Origin: Candidatus Zixiibacteriota bacterium
GTDB lineage: Bacteria > Zixibacteria > MSB-5A5 > UM-FILTER-46-8
NCBI GenBank assembly: GCA_026983835.1
Contig: JALSTH010000089.1
Span: 1 to 42,574, forward strand
Direction of reading: 5' to 3'
DNA: 42,574 nt
The translations under genes and the position numbers were made by a program. Positions 36,176-42,574 of the stretch are shown here, piece after piece. The stretch's first letter is position 1, and the number at the start of each line of letters is the position of its first letter. The notes under the pieces are model-generated. The model did no database searches. It had not been told where the DNA came from and saw only the letters and a list, made by a program, of their open reading frames with translations.

Positions 36176-37444
36176 GCATTACCGACTGTTATCCTTTTTA
36201 CTGTTGCTGTCGGTGCTGTTTTAGCAGGAGACATTTTTTATCCAACTGACGATGCCTCGGTAGTAATGGGCAATCCCAATCATAATTACGGATGGGGCGA
36301 GGGCATAAAGGTTAAAAACAGATATGGCGCATCAGATGGATGGGAATGCGATGCTCTAGTCAAATTCGATTTATCATCGATCCCCGGCAATGCGACCATA
36401 GAAAGCGCTGAGTTGAACCTTTACTATTATCAGTATGACGATAACAATCCAACCGGACGGGATTTGACCGTCTATAAAATAAACGAAGATTGGGATGAAT
36501 CTACCGTAACCTTTAATAATCAGCCGCCTACGGAACCTTATGCCACATCGTACTCTATTGTTCCAGACCACTTTGATTGGATGAAATGGGATGTCACAAC
36601 TGATGTACAGAATTATATCAATGGGCAAACTGTCCTTTATGGCTGGAAGGTAATGGATACTACATATTGGGGATGGTTTAATATTCCTATTACATTTTTC
36701 CGTAGCAAAGATTATGATAACCCTGAATATTTCCCTTATCTCGAAGTTGAATACTCTGGTGGAGGAGGGTCGAACATTTCAGTGGAGATAATTCCTGACA
36801 ATCCGCCTATCGAAGTTGCGCAGGGCGGTTCATTCACATATACCGGGACATTAACAAACAACACGGATGACTGGCAAACCCCTGATATCTGGACAGTGGT
36901 CAGGCCTTATGGCGGGTATGCTTATGGGCCAATGGAAATTTTAAACGATTATTTACTTTTGCCACATGCGACGATGACCGCCCCGGGAATCATTCAACAT
37001 ATTCCATGGAACGCACCCTTGGATACATACGAATATATCGCCTATTGCGGGGATTACCCTTTCTGGCCTGTGGATTCCTCATCGTTCGATTTCACGGTTG
37101 TTCATAGCAATGCGATTAGCGGCGGTACAGATGAATGGACAACACCAGAATGGAGTACCGAAGAGGTCGAAAATGTTCCTTCCGAGTGCAATCTAATTGG
37201 AAATTACCCAAATCCGTTTAATCCGACTACAAATATATCTTTTAATTTACCTCAGGAAGGAAAAGTAAGTTTGAAGATATATGATTTGATGGGACGGGAA
37301 GTTGCTACTCTGATTGACGGGATCAAACCCGCGGGACATCATTCGGTTGTTTGGGATGCTACCGATTCCCCCAGCGGGATTTATTTCTATAAGCTCACCA
37401 TAGGAAATAAAACTTTCACCAAACGGATGACACTGCTGAAATAA
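36149..37444 (+). CDS. Secreted DNRLRE-domain protein with sorting domain (cassette gene 3)
   Basis: The 431-residue product starts with the same nine codons as gene 2 and has a signal peptide ending VLAG. A DNRLRE domain follows (about 28-200; LVKFDLSSIPG, AELNLYYYQYDD, WDESTVTFNNQP, WMKWDVT), homologous to gene 2. Next comes an Ig-like module (about 207-330; IPDNPPIEVAQGGSF, YIAYCGDYPF), homologous to gene 1, then the sorting domain. The first half of that domain is divergent (YPNPFNPTTNISF, YDLMGREV). The last 99 bases are identical to gene 2. The gene is therefore a mosaic of its neighbours. AAGGAGG precedes the ATG. Confidence 0.83.
   Translation: MLKRIITLFALPTVILFTVAVGAVLAGDIFYPTDDASVVMGNPNHNYGWGEGIKVKNRYGASDGWECDALVKFDLSSIPGNATIESAELNLYYYQYDDNNPTGRDLTVYKINEDWDESTVTFNNQPPTEPYATSYSIVPDHFDWMKWDVTTDVQNYINGQTVLYGWKVMDTTYWGWFNIPITFFRSKDYDNPEYFPYLEVEYSGGGGSNISVEIIPDNPPIEVAQGGSFTYTGTLTNNTDDWQTPDIWTVVRPYGGYAYGPMEILNDYLLLPHATMTAPGIIQHIPWNAPLDTYEYIAYCGDYPFWPVDSSSFDFTVVHSNAISGGTDEWTTPEWSTEEVENVPSECNLIGNYPNPFNPTTNISFNLPQEGKVSLKIYDLMGREVATLIDGIKPAGHHSVVWDATDSPSGIYFYKLTIGNKTFTKRMTLLK
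37346..37444. repeat. Partial third copy of the sorting-domain repeat
   Basis: The last 99 bases of gene 3, from GTTGTTTGGGATGCTACCG to the stop codon, are identical to 35904-36002 in gene 2. Upstream of this point the two genes diverge sharply, and downstream of the stop the match ends at once. This is the signature of a short gene-conversion tract. Confidence 0.92.
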
Positions 37445-37467
37445 AACTTATCGGCGTCTATACAATT

Positions 37468-37498
37468 ACGGGTTGGGGTATGTACCAGCCCGTTTTTT
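37468..37498 (+). terminator. Rho-independent terminator after the cassette genes
   Basis: An imperfect stem with outer arms ACGGG/CCCGT and inner arms GGTA/TACC is followed by six T residues. It starts 23 bases after the stop of cassette gene 3 and probably ends the cluster's transcript. Confidence 0.72.
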
Positions 37499-37549
37499 GA
37501 TTCTCTTCATCATCAGTGCCAAATCGTATATCGAAGAATCCAAATAAAA

Positions 37550-38323
37550 TTAACCTGTAAGATAATCGTAAATATGATCAGCTATTATTTCAGCTCCCCG
37601 ACTGTTTAAATGGCCGCCATCATAAGTTACTTTCAATCCCCGCTGTTTGGATAATTTATCTGCGGAAATATTCTTTAGGCGTTCGAGATCCTCATAAATA
37701 TCGGGGAGTTTTGGAATAAAATCCTTTACAGGCTTAAAACCCTGAAGTTCACGATGGAAAGCGCCGTTTACATCGATAAAATCAAGATGATAATCCAAGG
37801 CGATTTTACGAATGGCAATATTTATATGAATCAATTGTCTATTATAACGGTTGCGAAGATCCTCGCCTATTATACCTGTCGAACAAAGAACTATTCGGGT
37901 GCGTAAGCGGTTTTTTATGAGATTTATCATCTTCCGATACGAAGTTTTGAATTCGTTTACATCCTCCGCCGGTAATTGCTCCTTAATGCCGGAATGTTCC
38001 CGTAATATTTTCAGGTTTTCCGGGCGTTTCAAGAGAATATCGTTTGCGCCTATCATAATGAATATGATATGCGGAGAAACGGGAATCACATCCCGTTGGA
38101 CCCTTATCAACAGAGAATAAATTGTGTCGCCGGAGCGTCCCTTGTTTATCAAATGGTAGTTTAAATCGGGGAATCTTGCCCTTATTTTTTTATCAAGATA
38201 TTTTATATAGGATTCGCCGAAAACACCTTGGGTTATGGAATCACCATAAAACAATATCTTGGCGTTGCCCCGCAATTTCATTTTCCCGCTTTTATAGGAT
38301 TTTTTTAACCTTACATTAGTCAT
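37550..38323 (-). CDS. SGNH/GDSL-family hydrolase
   Basis: The 257-residue protein is an esterase or acylhydrolase of the SGNH fold. Block I is FYGDSITQG with nucleophile S29, block II is KGRSGDT, block III is IGANDI (N94), and block V is DGGHLN (D235/H238). No signal peptide is visible, so it may be cytoplasmic. The ATG at 38323 has no clear ribosome site; an alternative ATG at 38281 (MKLRGNAKILFYGDSIT) also gives a complete domain. The first start overlaps the end of a possible upstream remnant by eight bases. The substrate is unknown. Confidence 0.86.
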   Translation of the reverse strand: MTNVRLKKSYKSGKMKLRGNAKILFYGDSITQGVFGESYIKYLDKKIRARFPDLNYHLINKGRSGDTIYSLLIRVQRDVIPVSPHIIFIMIGANDILLKRPENLKILREHSGIKEQLPAEDVNEFKTSYRKMINLIKNRLRTRIVLCSTGIIGEDLRNRYNRQLIHINIAIRKIALDYHLDFIDVNGAFHRELQGFKPVKDFIPKLPDIYEDLERLKNISADKLSKQRGLKVTYDGGHLNSRGAEIIADHIYDYLTG

Positions 38324-38501
38324 AGCATTTTATTAAACGGCTATCCTTTTCTTTGGTTCCCCAGTAATAAATCGGCGGATAGCTATCGGATTTATTCGCT
38401 CCAATGTTAAGGAAAAAATTAGCGGTATTAATTGCATAAGCCCCTTCGCCCCCGTTGTGATATTCAGCTGAAATTTCAATGGACGCAACAACCCCGTATA
38501 A
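38316..38501 (-). pseudogene. Possible gene remnant upstream of the SGNH hydrolase
   Basis: A frame of 61 codons after an in-frame TAA (38502-38504) has no canonical start codon. It reads like protein: SIEISAEYHNGGEGAYAINT, then NFFLNIGANKSDSYPPIYYW. Its TAA stop overlaps the SGNH start codon (ATGACTAA), as in a coupled operon. It may be the tail of a truncated gene or a gene broken by the TAA. No family is recognised. Confidence 0.35.
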
Positions 38502-38527
38502 TTAATAATCGGCTGTTGAGCGAAATG

Positions 38528-39460
38528 TTATAATTCCGAACCCTTAGAATTATAATGTTCAATATTTATACTGCTCACTCCGGCATCGATATAGATATCC
38601 AATGTTTTCTCGGCCATATCGTAGCCGGGTGTTTCATATAGATTCTTTCCGACTTTCTCCAGCCCCAATTCCTTATACGAGAATGAGGTCAAACCGGTGT
38701 CTTTATGAAGCCTGACAGCGACATTTTTAGGAACATATACCGAAAGCTGGCTGACGCCGATATCGAAATCTGCTCTAACATCATTGGCTTTATCCCCAAA
38801 ACGCACCATTAAAGAAGAAACACCCGTATCCATGGAAAGCTTATCAAGTATGATATCGCTTAAATCCAATGTTAAATCCACAACCCCGGCATTGATATCC
38901 AAATCAATCGGCAACTTATCGGTTAAATATATTTTCGAATAGCAGTTTGTTTTTCTGAACTTTCGCCAAACATTTTTGCTCTTTTTATATTTTAGTTTAA
39001 TCACCCCATCGTCACCCTGCTTACTGAATTTAAATTCGGGTTCTTCGCCATAATACTCTATTTCCCCATAGAACAAATCGCTGTCGGAGCTTTTTACATC
39101 AAAATTCCCCACGGCTAAATCCATATTGATTTCCAGCGAATTTAAATCCTCGCCATCTTTATCGGAGACAATAAATATAGAACTGTTTTTTTTAGGGGAA
39201 ATGTGTTTATCCGCCAAGGCATTTCCGCCATAAACCACATAAACGAAGCATAGGGCGATAAGCAGGGGCGATAGATAACTTAAAACTGATAATTTGGTAT
39301 TCTTGAAAATCATTTCTACTCCCAACGCAATTAAAATTACGGGCCATAACTTAATCAAATCCCCCCAAATAAACCAATCCAAAAATCCTAAAGTATTGCC
39401 GAGGAATATAAATCCCATCCCTATTAACATAATGCCGGTCCTCAATCTACTCACTTTCAT
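38528..39460 (-). CDS. LiaF-like membrane protein with a 'toast-rack'-type adhesin domain
   Basis: The 310-residue protein has an N-terminal LiaI/DUF5668-like membrane module (about 8-75: GIMLIGMGFIFLGNTLGFLD, then LWPVILIALGVEMIF) and a C-terminal beta-rich region (about 100-305) with repeated short strands (LDLSDIILDKLSMDTGVSSL, ADFDIGVSQLSVYVP, IYIDAGVSSINIEHY), as in LiaF/DUF2154-type domains. Proteins of this kind modulate cell-envelope stress signalling in other bacteria. AAAGGAGG precedes the ATG, and the start overlaps the upstream small gene by 14 bases. It is last in a set of three overlapping genes. The role is inferred from the family. Confidence 0.8.
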   Translation of the reverse strand: MKVSRLRTGIMLIGMGFIFLGNTLGFLDWFIWGDLIKLWPVILIALGVEMIFKNTKLSVLSYLSPLLIALCFVYVVYGGNALADKHISPKKNSSIFIVSDKDGEDLNSLEINMDLAVGNFDVKSSDSDLFYGEIEYYGEEPEFKFSKQGDDGVIKLKYKKSKNVWRKFRKTNCYSKIYLTDKLPIDLDINAGVVDLTLDLSDIILDKLSMDTGVSSLMVRFGDKANDVRADFDIGVSQLSVYVPKNVAVRLHKDTGLTSFSYKELGLEKVGKNLYETPGYDMAEKTLDIYIDAGVSSINIEHYNSKGSEL

Positions 39461-39647
39461 CGACGACCTCCTTTTGTGAAAACGCTTTGATAAGGATAGC
39501 TATTCCAGCCGCTATAAGCGCCAAGGGCCAAAGATCGATAAGGTGCTCCCAAAAAGACCAATCCAAATATCCCAATGTGTTAGCAAGGAGTATCAGGCCT
39601 ATCACTATTAAAATAACACCCTCCCTAAATTTTCTCACTATCACCAA
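39447..39647 (-). CDS. Small LiaI/DUF5668-type membrane protein
   Basis: The 66-residue protein has two membrane helices (about 9-27 and 38-56) with the motif GVILIVIGLILLANTLGYLD and LWPLALIAAGIAILIKAF. It starts with GTG, with AGGAGG six bases upstream, and overlaps both neighbours (23 bases with the PspC gene, 14 with the LiaF-like gene). It is close in sequence to the C-terminal half of the upstream PspC protein and to the N-terminus of the downstream protein, so it is probably a duplication product. Confidence 0.8.
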   Translation of the reverse strand: MVIVRKFREGVILIVIGLILLANTLGYLDWSFWEHLIDLWPLALIAAGIAILIKAFSQKEVVDESE

Positions 39648-40056
39648 TGACCTCCTTTTTGGAAAATGCTTTGAAAAGAATAGCTATTCCAACCGCTATT
39701 AACGCCAAGGGCCAGAACTTGGATAAGCTCCAAAAATATAAAATATCATAATTATTCAACAGAAAACCGAATCCGATAAGGACCAGAATTATCCCGAACC
39801 ATTTCGATCTTTCGTTTGGAACATTTTCTTTGCCTTTTGAATTGGGTTCAACGGCGGTGTCGGAAGTTTCCAAACGCCGCGGGCCCGGAATTATTATCCA
39901 CGCCAAAATATAAATCAATATCATAGAACCTGCAGCGAAGGTTAAAGCGATAAAAATAATTCTAACAATCACCGGATCGATATCGAAGTACTCGCCCAAT
40001 CCGGCACAAACTCCCCCTATTATTTTGTTTTCCGAACGGCGTAATTGTTTGGTCAT
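39625..40056 (-). CDS. PspC-domain protein with a C-terminal LiaI/DUF5668 module
   Basis: The 143-residue protein begins with a PspC domain (about 1-60: LRRSENKIIGGVCAGLGEYF, DIDPVIVRIIFI, then ILIYILAWIIIPGP) and ends with a two-helix module (about 85-135: GIILVLIGFGFLLNNYDIL, FWPLALIAVGIAILFKAF). PspC is a membrane component of phage-shock-type envelope stress responses. CGGAGG precedes the ATG. It is the first gene of a three-gene overlapping set. No pspA gene is seen. Confidence 0.87.
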   Translation of the reverse strand: MTKQLRRSENKIIGGVCAGLGEYFDIDPVIVRIIFIALTFAAGSMILIYILAWIIIPGPRRLETSDTAVEPNSKGKENVPNERSKWFGIILVLIGFGFLLNNYDILYFWSLSKFWPLALIAVGIAILFKAFSKKEVIGDSEKI

Positions 40057-40123
40057 ATTTTCCTCCGTTTTATTTCTACAATAAAGATACGGGAAAAATA
40101 ATCGGTATGTTGCAACAAAATAA

Positions 40124-40145
40124 AAGGCGGGATTAATCCCGCCTT
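40124..40145 (-). terminator. Rho-independent terminator of the PQQ-repeat gene
   Basis: AAGGCGGGATTAATCCCGCCTT is a perfect 22-base palindrome. Read on the minus strand it is followed by TTATTTTG, and it lies 30 bases after the stop of the gene at 40176-42011, so it should end that transcript ahead of the PspC set. Confidence 0.8.
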
Positions 40146-40175
40146 AAAACAATATGATAACTGAAACTAAAAACA

Positions 40176-42011
40176 TTATTTCTCCAAAACCATCTTCGCG
40201 GTCTTAGTATAATCACCCGCGGTAAGGCGATAGAAATAAATCCCGCTGGATAAAACCTTCCCATTATCGCCAACGCCATTCCAAATTACATTCTTAAACC
40301 CAGCCGATTGATATCCCCCTACCACTTTAGATACCTTCCTACCCAAAAGATCAAAGACCTCCAACCTTACATAACAACCTATCGGTAAGTAATACTTTAT
40401 ATCGGTGGAGGAATTAAATGGATTGGGGTAATTTTGATTTAAGGTAAAGGCAGTCGGAGCAGCTGCCGATGGATTTTCCTCAATGTATTCGTTCAAGCCG
40501 CTTATATTTATTATATTCCATGAATCGTTTTGATTAGCGACAGTAATATCATCGGATGCTGATATTACTTTGAAACGGAAGCCGTTGAAATCAATTAAAT
40601 CACTTTGCAAATTTCCAATCTCAAAATTCATCGCATACCCGCCGGAAGGAGCATTGGAAGGAACGGAAATTCCTATTTGAACACCCAATGTATCATCAGG
40701 GGGAATATTGATATTACTATATTCAGCTATTCTACGCGGATTTCCATTACTGCCGATTACATCTATCCAAGCATCGAATATTTTCGATTGATTACCAGAA
40801 TTTATCACCATCAATTCAACAGGAAGCGATTCGCCCTGATGGACTTCGGCTGCGTACGAAACGATTTTGACATTCAAATCAGATGAGATATCCAAAGCAT
40901 ACAGATGATTATCCAACGAGCCAAATACTAAAACGCCGTTGGACAATGCAGGGGAGGAATGTATCACCGAATCGGCTTGATAAGTTGACATCAATCTGCC
41001 GCTGAAGGGGTCGAAAATGCGCATTGCCCCGTTGTATGAACCTAAAAGAAGCATTCCATCAACTAAAACAGGTGAGGAATAAAGCGGATAAGTATCCCCC
41101 TCAACCTCCCAAATCAAAGAGCCATCCAACAAATCCAATGCCCCGAAATTGCTATAGTAGGTTGCATAAAACAACATTCCATAGCCGACGGCGGGAGAAG
41201 AATAAAGTAAATCGTATTCATTATCAAAATTGTGTTCCCATAAGGAAGTACCATCGGATTTATTCAAAGCTATAATTCGGTTATGACAATAGCCGGTATT
41301 ATTTCCTACCGTAACAAATATGACCTTTTCATCGGTGATGACCGGAGCGGCATAGGATGCCCCCATCAGGTATTTCTTCCATACCAAATTACCCGCCAAA
41401 TCTACCGCATAGGCGGTATCATCGTCACAACCGAAATAAACAACACCATCGGAATAAGCGGGCGGCGCCCATATATCACCTCCGGTCTGAAAGCTCCAGA
41501 GAAGCTCACCGGTATCCTCATTCAAAGCGTAAAGACGCCTATCCTCCGATGGAACCAAAACCATCCCACCAATAGGAAGCGGGGAAGATTCAATCCACCC
41601 TTTGGTTTTATAACTCCAAAGGACCTCCCCGGAATTTTTATCAATTCCATAGATACTTTTATCGATCGACGCGGCGAAAACCCTATTTCCCTCTAAAATA
41701 GGTGACCCTTCGACCGAATTAGCCGTTTGAACCTCCCAGATGGGATAACCGTCCTGAGCGGATAATAAGAGTATTTTGCCCGAGGAGGTCCCTATGGAAA
41801 CCTTACCACCCGCCATCGTAGGAGAGTTAAAAATAGGCTCACCTAAATCGAGATCCCATTTGGGGGTAAATTTCGCACCGATGGTTTCCTGTGAGAAACC
41901 GGTGCGGATTATATCCCCGCGGAATATAGGCCAGTTGCCGGCGAAAATGGATGTCGTAAACATAATTACATACAAAATAACGGGTATTATTTTCAGTTTA
42001 TAATCTTTCAT
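40176..42011 (-). CDS. Secreted PQQ-type beta-propeller protein with sorting domain
   Basis: The 611-residue protein has a signal peptide (MKDYKLKIIPVILYVIMFTT, ending IFA), then about seven propeller repeats (about 30-380) of the PQQ/BamB type, each with a pattern like GSPILEGNRVFAASIDKSIY followed by GIDKNSGEVLWSYKT. A linker Ig-like region (about 390-490) leads to a C-terminal sorting domain (about 525-611) with YPNPFNSSTDIKY, VFDLLGRKV and SSGIYFYRLTAGDY. The metal and PQQ ligands of quinoprotein dehydrogenases are not evident, so it is probably a structural or binding propeller. AAAGGAG precedes the ATG. Its sorting domain is divergent from those of the 33-37 kb cluster. Confidence 0.86.
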   Translation of the reverse strand: MKDYKLKIIPVILYVIMFTTSIFAGNWPIFRGDIIRTGFSQETIGAKFTPKWDLDLGEPIFNSPTMAGGKVSIGTSSGKILLLSAQDGYPIWEVQTANSVEGSPILEGNRVFAASIDKSIYGIDKNSGEVLWSYKTKGWIESSPLPIGGMVLVPSEDRRLYALNEDTGELLWSFQTGGDIWAPPAYSDGVVYFGCDDDTAYAVDLAGNLVWKKYLMGASYAAPVITDEKVIFVTVGNNTGYCHNRIIALNKSDGTSLWEHNFDNEYDLLYSSPAVGYGMLFYATYYSNFGALDLLDGSLIWEVEGDTYPLYSSPVLVDGMLLLGSYNGAMRIFDPFSGRLMSTYQADSVIHSSPALSNGVLVFGSLDNHLYALDISSDLNVKIVSYAAEVHQGESLPVELMVINSGNQSKIFDAWIDVIGSNGNPRRIAEYSNINIPPDDTLGVQIGISVPSNAPSGGYAMNFEIGNLQSDLIDFNGFRFKVISASDDITVANQNDSWNIINISGLNEYIEENPSAAAPTAFTLNQNYPNPFNSSTDIKYYLPIGCYVRLEVFDLLGRKVSKVVGGYQSAGFKNVIWNGVGDNGKVLSSGIYFYRLTAGDYTKTAKMVLEK

Positions 42012-42035
42012 AATAATCTCCTTTAAGCCGACGAT

Positions 42036-42574
42036 TTAATGTTCATCGAACATATCCAATGAGCGTCCTAATATATCAAAGGAATATAATAAAATTGTAT
42101 AGTGATCCGCATCATACCAATATATCTCCTTCGGTTCGCCGGCGGCATCATATAATTCCTGCCCCGTAGGCACTATATCATCTAGCGTTCCGTTATGCAT
42201 CTGCAAAAACCTCGGGGAGATAAGATGAGCGGTTATCACCGGATCTACCATATCGAAATATTTGGGGATAATATCATAATGCCCGCGCAGAGCTTCCCTC
42301 ATCGGATCGGCAGGGGGTAATGCTGAATTGCTAATAAGCTCGGTCCAATCGCCCCCGGCAACGACCAACGAGGCGGCGTTAACCCGTTGATCAACACCGG
42401 AAAGCAACGCGCCCATTATGCCTCCCATACTTATCCCAAAAACAAATATCCTGTTTTCATTTATATTGGAGCGGATCTGCAGATAATCTATTGCCCTTCG
42501 ATAATCAATTATGGTTTTTGACAAACCATTTTTGTCCTGAAAGAAATTTATCGAAAATATATCCCTATCATCCC
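42036..42574 (-). CDS. Alpha/beta hydrolase (N-terminus beyond window)
   Basis: The frame is open to the right edge, so the 5' part is missing; a TTG at 42524 is internal, as DRDIFSINFFQDKNG precedes it in frame. About 179 residues are visible. The nucleophile elbow is FGISMGGIMGAL, the acid is probably in the NGTLDDIVPTGQELY segment, and the histidine in WYDADHYTILL. The pattern of a peripheral strand RRAIDYLQIRSNINENRI before the elbow is like dienelactone-hydrolase or acetyl-xylan-esterase relatives. It stops 24 bases before the PQQ-propeller gene and is likely co-transcribed with it. The substrate is unknown. Confidence 0.82.
   Translation of the reverse strand, partial: DDRDIFSINFFQDKNGLSKTIIDYRRAIDYLQIRSNINENRIFVFGISMGGIMGALLSGVDQRVNAASLVVAGGDWTELISNSALPPADPMREALRGHYDIIPKYFDMVDPVITAHLISPRFLQMHNGTLDDIVPTGQELYDAAGEPKEIYWYDADHYTILLYSFDILGRSLDMFDEH

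Noticed and set aside
1-42574. CRISPR array, insertion sequence or prophage
   Set aside because: No regularly spaced short repeats, transposase motifs or phage structural genes were seen. The only large repeats are those of the secreted-protein cassettes.

Overview
The window is a contiguous, gene-dense stretch of about 42.6 kb from a Gram-negative, diderm bacterium of low-to-middling GC. Three kinds of evidence point to an uncultured FCB-like lineage (for example Zixibacteria, KSB1, Marinimicrobia or Cloacimonetes): four secreted proteins end in a Por/type-IX-style C-terminal sorting domain (PNPFN ... YDLLGR ... SGIYFYKL), a Kdo activation gene (kdsB) implies lipopolysaccharide, and the serine-palmitoyltransferase-like enzyme closely resembles Bacteroides enzymes. 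The phylum is an inference; no rRNA or other taxonomic marker is present.

Layout. 1-2.5 kb (minus): the C-terminally cut SpoIID/LytB gene overlaps anmK (peptidoglycan glycan cleavage and anhydro-muropeptide recycling), then a stand-alone ChrB C-terminal-domain gene. 2.7 kb: tRNA-Ser(UGA). 3.1-4.6 kb (plus): a translationally coupled TcmP / three-Cys (Gp37/Gp68) pair of unknown function, possibly a mobile cassette. 4.6-8.1 kb: a GNAT acyltransferase and a serine-palmitoyltransferase-like enzyme, divergent from an extended SDR, together a likely bacterial ceramide pathway; kdsB follows. 9.1-15.3 kb (plus): a cyclic-nucleotide-binding histidine kinase, a DUF3307 membrane protein, and a giant cyclase with two complementary cyclase domains, a P-loop ATPase and TPRs, organised like animal soluble adenylyl cyclase. 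15.4-19.1 kb: a long-chain polyprenyl diphosphate synthase, a VWA-type membrane protein and a single-domain response regulator. 19.4-20.3 kb: a double-PDZ envelope protein.

20.4-26.8 kb holds a near-complete lower mevalonate pathway in one tightly packed minus-strand operon: type 2 IPP isomerase, an HMG-CoA reductase fused in frame to mevalonate kinase, diphosphomevalonate decarboxylase and phosphomevalonate kinase. A divergent short-chain prenyl synthase sits beside it. HMG-CoA synthase and thiolase are not in the window.

26.9-32.4 kb: a membrane-anchored phosphodiesterase, a seven-heme NapC/NirT-like cytochrome that seems to use a non-canonical start codon, and glnA. 33.0-37.4 kb: three tandem mosaic genes for secreted proteins with DNRLRE modules and nearly identical sorting-domain DNA, spacers and signal-peptide DNA, a layout that should permit recombinational exchange of modules. 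37.5-42.6 kb (minus): an SGNH hydrolase preceded by a possible gene remnant, a three-gene PspC/LiaI/LiaF-like envelope-stress set built from a repeated membrane module, a secreted PQQ-type beta-propeller protein, and the 3' part of an alpha/beta hydrolase gene.

The strongest candidates for follow-up are the ADCY10-like cyclase with its cNMP-sensing kinase, the HMGR-MVK fusion, the compact ceramide locus, the modular secreted-protein cassettes, and the unexplained TcmP/three-Cys pair.
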